Below, piece after piece: positions 6,680 through 14,801 of a DNA stretch of 64,000 nt. The translations under genes and the position numbers were made by a program. Location of the stretch: assembly GCA_944384995.1 (NCBI GenBank), contig CALWVN010000005.1, positions 1 to 64,000 of the forward strand, in the 5' to 3' direction. The notes below the pieces were generated by a model. That model did not search any database. It was given only the letters and a program-made list of their open reading frames with translations, and was not told where the DNA came from. The stretch is from an uncultured Clostridia bacterium. GTDB taxonomy: Bacteria > Bacillota > Clostridia > Oscillospirales > Acutalibacteraceae. Numbering within the stretch: the stretch's first letter is position 1; each line of letters starts with the position of its first letter.

Positions 6680-9061
6680 ATGAACAAGCATTGCGAAGCA
6701 TTAGAGCTTCCGAAAATTTTAGAAAAGCTCGCCGCGCTTACCGCCTGCGCGGATGCGCACGAGGCGGCACTCGCACTTGAGCCGCAAACGCAGTTTTACG
6801 AGGCGCAAAGGCTGCTGCGGGAAACCGAAGCGGCGCATATCCTTATTGCGAAATTCGGCGCGCCGTCGTTCGGCGGGCTTCTAAACGTCAACGGTGCGCT
6901 GCGCCGTGCCGAGGCGGGCGCGACGCTTTCCATGCGCGTGCTTTTGGACATCGCCGGCGTGCTGCGCGCCGTGCGCGGCATTTGCACCTGGCGCGAGAAA
7001 AGCGCGGGGACTGAGAGCGCGCTCGACGACCTGTTCGGCAGCCTTTATGCGAACAAGTATTTAGAGGATCTCATCTGCAATGCGATCCTTTCCGAGGAGG
7101 AAATGTCCGATAACGCCTCGCCGCAGCTTAAGGACATCCGTCGAAAAAAGCGTGCGCAGGATGCGCGTATCCGCGAACAGCTCGAACGTCTTTTGCGCTC
7201 ACCCGCCTACAAAAACAGCTTGCAGGACGCGCTCGTGACCCAAAGGGGCGGGCGGTTCGTCGTCCCCGTCAAGGCGGAGCACCGCGCCGAGGTGCCGGGG
7301 CTTGTGCACGATACATCGTCAAGCGGCTCTACGGTGTTTATCGAACCCGCTGCCGTGGTGGAAGCGAACAACGAGATCAAGGTGCTCGAAAGCCGCGAGC
7401 GCGACGAGATCGAACGCATCTTAACGGAGCTCTCCGCCCAAGCCGGCAGCTTTGCCGACAGCATCCGCATAAGCTACCAAAGCGCCGTGGCGCTCAATCT
7501 GATCTTTGCAAAGGCGAACCTTGCTTATCAAATGAAAGCGAGCCTGCCCGTGCTCAACGCCGATGGCGAGATCGAATTAAAAAAAGCGCGGCACCCGCTC
7601 ATTCCTGCCGACCGCGTCGTGCCGGTGGACATTCGCCTGGGCACGGATTTTGACGCGCTGGTGATCACGGGACCGAATACGGGCGGCAAGACCGTCTCCA
7701 TCAAAACGCTGGGGCTTTTAACGCTGATGGCGGCGTGCGGGCTGTATATCCCCGCTGCGGATAACTCCCGCGTGGCGGTGTTCGGCAAGGTGCTGGCGGA
7801 CATCGGCGACGAGCAGAGCATCGAGCAGTCGCTTTCTACCTTTTCGGCGCACATGACGAACCTTGTGCGCATCGACCGCGAAACGGATGATAATACGCTG
7901 GTGCTCATCGATGAGCTCGGCGCGGGCACGGACCCCGTGGAGGGTGCGGCGCTCGCCGTGGCGGTGATCGAAGCACTACGCAAAAAGGGCGCGCGGCTTG
8001 CGGCGACCACGCACTATTCGGAGCTCAAGGAATACGCGCTGCACACCGACCGTGTGGAAAACGCCTCGTGCGAATTCTCGGTCGAAACGCTTTCGCCGAC
8101 GTACCGGCTGCTTATCGGCGTGCCGGGGCGTTCCAACGCCTTTGCCATTTCCGAACGGCTGGGGCTGCGCCGCGAGATCCTGGATGACGCCGAAGCGCTG
8201 GTCTCCTCGGAGAACCGCCGCTTTGAAGATGTGGTAGACGCGCTGGAGCGTTCGCGCGCAGAGTTAGAGCAGGAAAAGGCGCGCGTGCTCGAACGGGAGG
8301 CACAGATCGACCGTCTGCGCGCGCAGGCGGAGGCGGCAAAACGGGAGGCCGCCGAAAAAGGGCAGCGGGAATTGGAACGCGCAAAGCGTGAGGCAGCAGC
8401 GCTGACCGAAAATGCCCGCCGTGCCGCAAACAGCCTGCTTTTAGAGGTTGAACGCCTGAAAAAAGAGCAGGCCAAGGAAAAGGATGCCGCAGCTGCCGCA
8501 CGCAAGGCGCGCGCCGCCATGAAAGCGAAACTCGGCGAATTGGACGACCTGACCGCCGAGTCGTTTGGTACGGCGGACGACGGCGAATACACCCTGCCGC
8601 GTGAGCTACGCGTAGGCGATACGGTGTTTGTCACGACCCTCGGCACACAGGCGACCGTGGTGTCCGTACCCGACGCGCGCAAAAACGTCGAGGTGCAGGC
8701 GGGCGCGATGAAAATGAAGGTCAGCCAGGACGCCCTTCGGCTTTTGAAGGGAAAGCCGAAAGCTTCTCCCGCGCCGCGCCGTCCCGTTTCCGAGGGCAGC
8801 CGTGCCGCCGCGCAAAATACCGCCATGCGTGTAGATCTGCGTGGCAAAAACACCGAAGAGGCGATCCTCGATTTGGATATGTTCCTCGACGGGGCCGTTC
8901 GTGCGGGGCTTAATGAAGTCACCATCGTGCACGGCAAGGGCACCGGCGTGCTGCGCAAGGCGGTGCAGGCGCATTTGCGCAAGCATCCGAACATTCGGAC
9001 GTTCCGTACCGGCGTGTATGGCGAGGGAGAAGAGGGCGTGACCATCGCCGAGTTGAAATGA
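6680..9061 (+). CDS. mutS2: MutS2 ATPase/nuclease with Smr domain
   Basis: 793 aa, full family length. Domains in order: MutS-like clamp/lever region, ABC-type ATPase with Walker A (GPNTGGKTVS, about residue 333) and Walker B (LVLIDELGAGTDP), a long coiled coil (about 515-620), a KOW-like stretch, and a C-terminal Smr domain (about 715-793) with VDLRGK and IVHGKGTGVL. MutS2 is not a mismatch-repair factor. It suppresses recombination in some species and in Bacillus acts on collided ribosomes (RqcU). The Smr domain is the likely nuclease. It has its own promoter and no adjacent polX or zapA. Confidence 0.95.
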   Translation: MNKHCEALELPKILEKLAALTACADAHEAALALEPQTQFYEAQRLLRETEAAHILIAKFGAPSFGGLLNVNGALRRAEAGATLSMRVLLDIAGVLRAVRGICTWREKSAGTESALDDLFGSLYANKYLEDLICNAILSEEEMSDNASPQLKDIRRKKRAQDARIREQLERLLRSPAYKNSLQDALVTQRGGRFVVPVKAEHRAEVPGLVHDTSSSGSTVFIEPAAVVEANNEIKVLESRERDEIERILTELSAQAGSFADSIRISYQSAVALNLIFAKANLAYQMKASLPVLNADGEIELKKARHPLIPADRVVPVDIRLGTDFDALVITGPNTGGKTVSIKTLGLLTLMAACGLYIPAADNSRVAVFGKVLADIGDEQSIEQSLSTFSAHMTNLVRIDRETDDNTLVLIDELGAGTDPVEGAALAVAVIEALRKKGARLAATTHYSELKEYALHTDRVENASCEFSVETLSPTYRLLIGVPGRSNAFAISERLGLRREILDDAEALVSSENRRFEDVVDALERSRAELEQEKARVLEREAQIDRLRAQAEAAKREAAEKGQRELERAKREAAALTENARRAANSLLLEVERLKKEQAKEKDAAAAARKARAAMKAKLGELDDLTAESFGTADDGEYTLPRELRVGDTVFVTTLGTQATVVSVPDARKNVEVQAGAMKMKVSQDALRLLKGKPKASPAPRRPVSEGSRAAAQNTAMRVDLRGKNTEEAILDLDMFLDGAVRAGLNEVTIVHGKGTGVLRKAVQAHLRKHPNIRTFRTGVYGEGEEGVTIAELK

Positions 9062-9073
9062 GCGTTTTCCCGG

Positions 9074-9102
9074 TTGCAAAGCGCGTGGGAATATGTTAAA
9101 AT
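9074..9102 (+). promoter_or_regulatory. Promoter of the small lipoprotein gene
   Basis: TTGCAA (9074-9079), 17-nt spacer, TAAAAT (9097-9102), about 60 nt before the ATG and immediately after the mutS2 stop. Confidence 0.5.
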
Positions 9103-9164
9103 AACTATGATCAGCCGCTTGATCGGCGGTTCCATCAACACAGACGGCTTTGGAGGCGTTGAAT

Positions 9165-9584
9165 ATGAAGAAAAAAATGATTGCTGCGGCGCTCGCAATG
9201 CTTGCGGTCGCCTGTGTCATCACCGCGTGCGGCGGGGACGAGACAACGTATGAACCCGTGGAATACACAACAGACGCAAACGGCGAGCTGTATGTGACCA
9301 ATATCTACGGCGATCTGATCCCTGTGACCACAGGCGTTGACGGCTCCATGGAGCTGTTGGAGGATCTGTATACCAAAACTGCCGAGCAGGTCTCGGAGGA
9401 TGTTTCGCGTATGGATCAGGAATCCGATGCGAACAGCAACGGCGGCACCACGACCGCGAATTCCGGTGACAACGGCAACAACGGCGATAACGGCGATAAC
9501 GGCGGCGACAGCTCCGGCGGGATACAGATCGGCTCCGAATCTCCGCAGTTGGATGAGGATCACGAGGCGGTCATCGTCTGGTAA
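9165..9584 (+). CDS. Small predicted lipoprotein, function unknown
   Basis: 139 aa. Residues 1-22 are a lipoprotein signal: MKKK, a hydrophobic Ala-rich stretch, then a lipobox-like ITAC with Cys about residue 22. The mature part is acidic and ends in a low-complexity Asn/Gly/Asp linker (about 95-120) encoded by short in-register repeats of the type AACGGCGAT, then a short acidic tail. Start 9165 is chosen because TGGAGG lies 7-8 nt upstream; the earlier in-frame start overlaps that ribosome site. No family recognised. It is probably anchored to the outer face of the membrane. Confidence 0.75.
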   Translation: MKKKMIAAALAMLAVACVITACGGDETTYEPVEYTTDANGELYVTNIYGDLIPVTTGVDGSMELLEDLYTKTAEQVSEDVSRMDQESDANSNGGTTTANSGDNGNNGDNGDNGGDSSGGIQIGSESPQLDEDHEAVIVW

Positions 9585-9608
9585 CGCGCACTTTCGTCAA
9601 AATACCGC

Positions 9609-9637
9609 TTGACAAGGCGGCAAATCTTTAGTATAAT
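9609..9637 (+). promoter_or_regulatory. Full-consensus SigA promoter of ylxM-ffh
   Basis: TTGACA (9609-9614), exactly 17 nt, TATAAT (9632-9637). This is the only promoter in the window with both hexamers perfect and ideal spacing. Confidence 0.85.
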
Positions 9638-9638
9638 A

Positions 9639-9671
9639 CCCCTCTGTAAAGGTTTCTGCTTTACAGAGGGG
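9639..9671 (+). other. Hairpin at the 5' end of the ylxM-ffh transcript
   Basis: CCCCTCTGTAAAG (9639-9651) and its exact complement (9659-9671) form a 13-bp stem with a 7-nt loop. It begins 2 nt after the -10, so most of it lies in the first ~30 nt of the mRNA. No T tract follows, so it is not a simple terminator. mRNA 5' stabilisation or control of early elongation are possible roles. Confidence 0.6.
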
Positions 9672-9700
9672 CTTATTTTCGGAAAGGCTGGTTTCACAAA

Positions 9701-10063
9701 ATGGCAAATAATGTGGAAATCACGATCCTTTTGGATTTCTATGGGGAAATGCTCACGCAAAAGCAGCGCGATTTTCTCGGCTATTATTACAACGATGACC
9801 TCTCGCTTTCGGAGATCGCCGAAAACGAGGGCATTACGCGCCAAGGCGTGCGCGACGCGATCAAGCGCGCCGAAACGCTTTTGTATGAAATGGAAAGCAA
9901 GCTCGGCTTTGCCAAGCGGCTCGACCGGATCCGCGACCATTTGCAGCAGATCATCGAATGCGCCGAGAGCATCAACGCCTACAACCTCGACCACGGGCTT
10001 TCCCGCGAGATCAACGAGACCACCGTGCGCATCAAATCGCTCGCGCTGGACATCATCGAATAA
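9701..10063 (+). CDS. ylxM: YlxM-family HTH protein (SRP-associated)
   Basis: 120 aa, the expected size. The family has a sigma-region-4-like helix-turn-helix: TQKQRDFLGYYYNDDLSLSEIAEN followed by GITRQGVRDAIKRAE (about residues 18-63). The rest is an amphipathic helical tail. It usually sits directly upstream of ffh, as here (14-nt gap), and is thought to modulate the signal recognition particle. It is the first gene of the transcript that starts at the consensus promoter 9609-9637. Confidence 0.92.
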   Translation: MANNVEITILLDFYGEMLTQKQRDFLGYYYNDDLSLSEIAENEGITRQGVRDAIKRAETLLYEMESKLGFAKRLDRIRDHLQQIIECAESINAYNLDHGLSREINETTVRIKSLALDIIE

Positions 10064-10077
10064 GCAGAGGGTTTTCT

Positions 10078-11418
10078 ATGGCATTTGAAGGATTGTCCGA
10101 TCGGCTCGAAGCCGCTTTCAAACGGCTGCGCAGCAAGGGCAGCCTTACGGAGACGGACGTCAAGGAGGCCATGCGCGAGGTGCGCTTGGCACTTCTCGAG
10201 GCGGATGTCAACTATAAGGTTGCAAAGGATTTTACAAATAAGGTGACCGAACGCGCCATCGGCGCGCAGGTCATGGAAAGCCTGACGCCGGCGCAGATGG
10301 TCATCAAGATCGTCAACGAGGAGCTGACCGAGCTTATGGGTGGCACGGGCAGCCGGCTCGCGTACGCGTCGCATCCGCCCACGGTCGTGATGATGTGCGG
10401 CCTGCAGGGTTCGGGTAAAACCACGCACTGCGCCAAGATCGCGCGTAAGCTTAAGTCTGAGGGGCACCGCCCGCTGCTTGTGGCGTGCGATGTGTATCGT
10501 CCCGCGGCGATCAAGCAGTTACAGGTCGTCGGCGAGCAGGTGGATGTTCCTGTTTTTGAGATGGGGCAGGGGAACCCTGTGGAAATCGCCGAAAACGCGG
10601 TGAAGCTTGCCAAAGACCATGGCTACGACTATGTACTTTTGGATACGGCAGGGCGTTTGCACATTGATGAAACGCTCATGCAGGAATTAAAGGACATCAA
10701 GGCAAAGATCCATCCGCATGAAATTTTGCTGGTGGTCGACGCCATGACCGGCCAGGACGCCGTCACGGTCGCTTCCTCGTTTGACGAGGCGCTGGGCATC
10801 GACGGCATCGTGCTGACCAAAATGGACGGTGATACGCGCGGCGGCGCGGCGCTTTCCGCACGTGCGGTCACAGGCAAGCCGATCAAATTTGTCGGCACGG
10901 GCGAAAAGCTTGACGAGCTCGATTATTTCTACCCCGACCGCATGGCTTCGCGCATCCTCGGCATGGGCGATGTGCTCTCTCTGATCGAAAAGGCGGAGAC
11001 GGCGCTCGATGAGAAAAAGGCGCAGGAACTCGAAAAAAAGCTGCGCAAAAACAAATTTGATCTCAACGACCTGTTAGACCAGCTCCAGCAGGTGCGCAAA
11101 ATGGGCTCGATGAAGGACATTTTGTCCATGCTGCCCGGCGTCGGCGGCAAGATCAAGGATCTCGACATCGACGAGCACCAATTTGACCGCGTGCAGGCGA
11201 TCATCTATTCCATGACGCCCGAGGAGAGAAGCAAGCCGGAGCTGATCAATCCCTCGCGCAAGCGGCGCATCGCCGCAGGCTGCGGGATGAAGGTCGAGGA
11301 TGTCAATAAGCTTCTCAACCAGCATAAGCAGATGCTGAAAATGTTCAAGCAGTTCAATTCTAAAGGTGCAAGACGGCGCTTCGGGCGCATGGGCGGCTTC
11401 GGGCAGTTCGGCGGTTGA
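10078..11418 (+). CDS. ffh: Signal recognition particle protein
   Basis: 446 aa, normal for Ffh. It has an N-terminal four-helix N domain, then the SRP-type GTPase G domain with GLQGSGKTTHCAKIA (about residue 108), DTAGRLH and TKMDGDTRGGAALS. The C-terminal methionine-rich M domain (about 300-446) binds the 4.5S-type RNA and signal peptides and ends in a GRMGGFGQFGG tail. It delivers ribosomes making membrane proteins to FtsY/SecYEG. Start 10078 (MAFEGLSDRL) matches the family N-terminus and has GCAGAGGG upstream. Confidence 0.97.
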   Translation: MAFEGLSDRLEAAFKRLRSKGSLTETDVKEAMREVRLALLEADVNYKVAKDFTNKVTERAIGAQVMESLTPAQMVIKIVNEELTELMGGTGSRLAYASHPPTVVMMCGLQGSGKTTHCAKIARKLKSEGHRPLLVACDVYRPAAIKQLQVVGEQVDVPVFEMGQGNPVEIAENAVKLAKDHGYDYVLLDTAGRLHIDETLMQELKDIKAKIHPHEILLVVDAMTGQDAVTVASSFDEALGIDGIVLTKMDGDTRGGAALSARAVTGKPIKFVGTGEKLDELDYFYPDRMASRILGMGDVLSLIEKAETALDEKKAQELEKKLRKNKFDLNDLLDQLQQVRKMGSMKDILSMLPGVGGKIKDLDIDEHQFDRVQAIIYSMTPEERSKPELINPSRKRRIAAGCGMKVEDVNKLLNQHKQMLKMFKQFNSKGARRRFGRMGGFGQFGG

Positions 11419-11450
11419 GCTTTCGCATTATTTTCGTATCCGACACGGAT

Positions 11451-11480
11451 TTGTGTTTGGTATAAATTACAGCTTATAAT
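11451..11480 (+). promoter_or_regulatory. Promoter before rpsP
   Basis: TTGTGT (11451-11456), 18-nt spacer, TATAAT (11475-11480), 20 nt before the rpsP ATG. It would give the ribosomal genes transcription independent of ylxM-ffh. Confidence 0.6.
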
Positions 11481-11499
11481 ATGTTTGGAGGAACAACAA

Positions 11500-11745
11500 A
11501 TGGCAGTAAAAATCAGACTGCGCCGCATGGGCGCAAAGCGTGCACCGTTTTATCGCGTGGTCGTGGCGGATTCCAAGTCCCCGCGCGACGGCAAGTTCAT
11601 CGAGGAGATCGGCACGTATGATCCGATGAAGGATCCCGCCGAGATCAAGATCGACGTCGAAAAAGCGCAGCAGTGGATCAAGAACGGTGCGCAGCCGACC
11701 GATACGGCGAAGGCACTGCTCAAGAAGTGCGGCGCGATCCAGTAA
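11500..11745 (+). CDS. rpsP: 30S ribosomal protein S16
   Basis: 81 aa, complete. It carries the family N-terminus [20 protein letters not shown] and the IGTYDP and GAQPTD segments. It binds 16S rRNA early in small-subunit assembly. Start 11500 has TTTGGAGG about 10 nt upstream; a codon 15 nt earlier lies inside that site. The order rpsP-khpA-rimM-trmD is the classic arrangement. Confidence 0.97.
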   Translation: MAVKIRLRRMGAKRAPFYRVVVADSKSPRDGKFIEEIGTYDPMKDPAEIKIDVEKAQQWIKNGAQPTDTAKALLKKCGAIQ

Positions 11746-11766
11746 AACGCAGGAGGTCTCAAAGCG

Positions 11767-12000
11767 TTGGAAGAACTTCTGAAAGCAATCGCACAAGGGC
11801 TTGTGGATAACCCCGACGCCGTGGAGGTCACGGCGGATGAACCCGATGCGCGCGGCAACATCGTTTATCATCTGCATGTTGCAGGAGAGGATATGGGTCG
11901 CGTTATCGGTAAGCAGGGCAGGATTGCCAAGGCGATCCGCACTGTGATGAAGGCGCGCGCCACAAAAGAGGGCGTGCGTGTGCAGGTGGATATTGACTAA
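11767..12000 (+). CDS. khpA: KH-domain RNA-binding protein KhpA
   Basis: 77 aa single type-II KH domain with the GRVIGKQGRIAKAIR loop (the GxxG that contacts RNA is GKQG). The start codon is TTG at 11767, supported by GGAGGTC upstream and family length. KhpA forms a complex with KhpB/Jag and affects RNA stability, cell size and division in Gram-positives. It lies 21 nt after rpsP in the ribosome-maturation operon. Confidence 0.93.
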   Translation: MEELLKAIAQGLVDNPDAVEVTADEPDARGNIVYHLHVAGEDMGRVIGKQGRIAKAIRTVMKARATKEGVRVQVDID

Positions 12001-12061
12001 ACCAATGGAAAAGCGCGCGCGTATTTCGTGCGTGCTTTTTTCTTTCGTTGCAGGAGATAAC

Positions 12062-12604
12062 ATGGAGAAACCATTTTTAGAGGCGGGACAGTGTGTGGGT
12101 ACGCACGGTGTACGCGGGGAAGTGAAGATCCATCCATGGTGTGACACTCCCGATTTTTTGTGCGGATTTTCCACACTGTATTTGGACGAACAAGGCAAAA
12201 CGGCGCTGCAAGCGAGGAAGCTTCGCGTGCATAAGAATATGGTGCTGGGTTTTTTTGAAGGTGTGGATACAGTCGAAAAAGCGCAGGCGCTGCGCGGGAA
12301 GACCGTCTATATTTCCCGTGCGGACGCGGACCTCCCCGAGGGGCAGTGGTTCGTGCAGGACCTGCTCGGCTGTAAAGTTTTAGATATTGACAGCAGCGCG
12401 GAATACGGCGTGATCTCCGAGGTCATCCCGGGAACGGGCGCCAACGACGTGTGGGCAGTCAAACGGTCGAACGGTGAGACGGTGCTCGTCCCGGCGATCC
12501 CGGATGTGGTGCTCGAAACCGACGTAGCAGCGGGCATTGTGCGCATTCGTCCGCTTCGGGGGCTTTTTGACGGCGAAGCCGTGGAGGTGCGCGATGCGGA
12601 TTGA
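12062..12604 (+). CDS. rimM: Ribosome maturation factor RimM
   Basis: 180 aa. The N-terminal RimM domain starts GQCVGTHGVRGEVKIHP and the C-terminal PRC-barrel contains GQWFVQDLLGCKV. RimM binds S19 and helps mature the 3' domain of 16S rRNA. GCAGGAG precedes the ATG. The last 11 nt overlap trmD, so translation is likely coupled. Confidence 0.95.
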   Translation: MEKPFLEAGQCVGTHGVRGEVKIHPWCDTPDFLCGFSTLYLDEQGKTALQARKLRVHKNMVLGFFEGVDTVEKAQALRGKTVYISRADADLPEGQWFVQDLLGCKVLDIDSSAEYGVISEVIPGTGANDVWAVKRSNGETVLVPAIPDVVLETDVAAGIVRIRPLRGLFDGEAVEVRDAD

Positions 12605-13337
12605 TATTATGACGCTTTTTCCCGAAATGTGCGAGGCCGTGCTCTCCGAAAGCATCATCGGCCGCGCGCGCGCAAAAGGGCTTGTGGACCTGCGGTGTGT
12701 AAACATCCGCGACTTTACAGAGGATAAACACAACCGCGTGGACGACGCGCCCTACGGCGGGGGGATGGGGATGCTTATGCAGACCCAGCCGATCTACGAC
12801 TGCTATCAGTCCTTATGTACGGAGGACGAAAAGCCCTATCTTATCTATCTCTCCCCGCAGGGGAAAACGCTCACGCAGGAAACGGTCAAGGATTTGAGCC
12901 GCCGCCCGCGTTTGGCACTTTTGTGCGGGCACTACGAGGGCGTGGATGAACGTGTGATCGAAGAGATCGTGGACGAGGAAATTTCGATCGGCGATTATGT
13001 GCTCACGGGCGGCGAGCTGCCCGCGCTGGTGCTTACGGACGCGGTCTGCCGCATGCTCGACGGCGTTCTTCCAAACGACGAGGCGAAATCCTTGGAAAGC
13101 CACTACAACGGCTTGCTCGAATACCCGCAGTACACGCGCCCGCCTGTCTGGCACGATCGGGAAGTGCCGGCGGTGCTTTTGTCGGGGCACCACGAGAACA
13201 TAGAAAAATGGCGGCGCGAACAATCGCTTCGCCGCACAGCCTTGCGGCGGCCCGATCTGCTCGAACACGCGCCGCTTAGCGACAAGGACCGCAAAATCCT
13301 GCAATCATTGCAAGAGGAAACAAGCAACGGGGTGTAA
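12594..13337 (+). CDS. trmD: tRNA (guanine-N1)-methyltransferase
   Basis: 247 aa SPOUT-class enzyme that methylates G37 of tRNAs reading CNN/GGG codons, preventing +1 frameshifts. The N-terminus MRIDIMTLFPEMC is canonical. The trefoil-knot SAM site shows LLCGHYEGVDERV and EISIGDYVLTGGELP. Start 12594 is inside the end of rimM with TGGAGGTG just upstream; an earlier in-frame ATG would add a non-family extension. rplS (L19), which commonly follows trmD, is not here; the next gene is a transporter. Confidence 0.97.
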   Translation: MRIDIMTLFPEMCEAVLSESIIGRARAKGLVDLRCVNIRDFTEDKHNRVDDAPYGGGMGMLMQTQPIYDCYQSLCTEDEKPYLIYLSPQGKTLTQETVKDLSRRPRLALLCGHYEGVDERVIEEIVDEEISIGDYVLTGGELPALVLTDAVCRMLDGVLPNDEAKSLESHYNGLLEYPQYTRPPVWHDREVPAVLLSGHHENIEKWRREQSLRRTALRRPDLLEHAPLSDKDRKILQSLQEETSNGV

Positions 13338-13401
13338 ACAGAACCGCCAAAAGAACACAGGAAGCCGCATTGATACAGCAGAGTTTTGGAAAGGTGATTT
13401 T

Positions 13402-14790
13402 GTGGAGAAAAAACTGAGCGCAAAAAACTATGTCGGCTATACACTGGTGGATTTCGCAAACAACCTTGCGTTCTGCGTGATGAGCTCATACCTCACGCTC
13501 TACTGCACGGACATCCTCGGGATGTCGGGCGCGGTCATCAGTGCGATCCTCATTATTGCACGCATCTGGGATGCCGTCAACGACCCGATGATGGGCTTCT
13601 TGGCGCAGAGAAGGCGCCCGGGCAAAAACGGCAAATACAAGCCCTTCATCCTTTGGGGCGGCATCCCGCTTTCCTTAACCGCCGTGCTCGTCTTTACCAA
13701 GGTCAGCGACAGCGTGGCGTTCAATACCGCGTGGGTGGCGGTGTTTTATATCGCCTACGGGATGCTGTACACCGTGCTGCTCGTGCCATACGGCTCGCTT
13801 GCGAGCGTTATGACGAACAGGGAAAACGAGCGCTCGATTTTATCCATTTGCCGTTCCATCGGCGCGGGAATCGGGAACCTGCCGACCTTTATCTTCCCCA
13901 TCGTCGTGATGTCGGCGGGTGCAGGCGGCAACCAGATGGATGAAACACGCCTGTTTTGGGCAATGGTCGTCATCGCCGTCTCGATGTGCATGATCTATGC
14001 TGTGTCTTACAAATGCATCGACGAGCGCGTGCTTGTTGAAAACTCCGCACAAAAGACCGGAGTACTCACCGTGCTCAAGCACATTTTCAAGGACCGCGCG
14101 TTCATTATCATGAGCCTGCTCGGCTGCCTGTTGATGGCGGTGCAGATGTATACGAATACCGTCAATCTGTACCTGTTCAAGGACTATTTCCAAAACAGCT
14201 CCATGAACACGGTCTATATGGTCGTCTCCTACGCGCCGATGGTCATCATGATGCCGTTCGTGAATGTGCTCATCAAAAAATTCGGCAAAAAGGAGATCTG
14301 TGTTGCGGGGCTTGCCGTCTCCACAGTCGCAAGCTTTCTCACATACATATTGAAAATCGGCATGGACAACGTTTGGCTGTTCATCATCCTTGCGGTGTTC
14401 GTCAATGTCGGCATCGGGTTTTTAACACTCGAAGTCTGGGCGATGGCGGCGGACATCATCGACCATCAGGAGTGGGTCACGGGCAGGCGCGAGGAGGCTT
14501 CGAACTACGCGATCTTTACCTTTATGCGCAAGGTCGGGCAGGCGCTCGCCGCGCTCGCCCCGTGGTTCGTCAGCCTTGCAGGGTATGACAGCTCCAAGGC
14601 CGGCACGGGCGTTTCGCAGGGCGAAGCGGTGCTGTCGGGTATGTATGACATCGCGACCCTCGTCCCCGTGGTGCTGTTTGCCGTGATGCTGGTGCTTGCC
14701 ATCCTCTATCCGCTGAATAAAAAGACCACTGAAAAAATGCATGCCGAGCTTGCCGTGCTGCATGAAAGCCAGCACGTCGAAACGGTCTGA
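13402..14790 (+). CDS. MFS glycoside-pentoside-hexuronide:cation symporter (GPH/MelB family)
   Basis: 462 aa with about 12 membrane segments. The N-terminus (NYVGYTLVDFANNLAFCVMSSYLTLYCTDILG) and the NDPMMGFLAQRRRPGKNGKYKPFILWG loop are typical of GPH symporters such as MelB, which take up sugars with Na+ or H+. The start codon is GTG at 13402 with GGAAAGGTG upstream. A sulfatase follows 11 nt later, so the substrate may be a (desulfated) oligosaccharide or uronide from host glycan (inference). Confidence 0.88.
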   Translation: MEKKLSAKNYVGYTLVDFANNLAFCVMSSYLTLYCTDILGMSGAVISAILIIARIWDAVNDPMMGFLAQRRRPGKNGKYKPFILWGGIPLSLTAVLVFTKVSDSVAFNTAWVAVFYIAYGMLYTVLLVPYGSLASVMTNRENERSILSICRSIGAGIGNLPTFIFPIVVMSAGAGGNQMDETRLFWAMVVIAVSMCMIYAVSYKCIDERVLVENSAQKTGVLTVLKHIFKDRAFIIMSLLGCLLMAVQMYTNTVNLYLFKDYFQNSSMNTVYMVVSYAPMVIMMPFVNVLIKKFGKKEICVAGLAVSTVASFLTYILKIGMDNVWLFIILAVFVNVGIGFLTLEVWAMAADIIDHQEWVTGRREEASNYAIFTFMRKVGQALAALAPWFVSLAGYDSSKAGTGVSQGEAVLSGMYDIATLVPVVLFAVMLVLAILYPLNKKTTEKMHAELAVLHESQHVETV

Positions 14791-14801
14791 GGAGGGGGAA
14801 C

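Noticed and set aside
8014..9198. A 394-codon minus-strand frame opposite mutS2
   Set aside because: Shadow of the mutS2 C-terminal half; Ser/Ala/Arg-rich low-complexity translation.
9470..9520. Short tandem repeats as a non-coding element
   Set aside because: They are in frame within the lipoprotein gene and encode its spacer.
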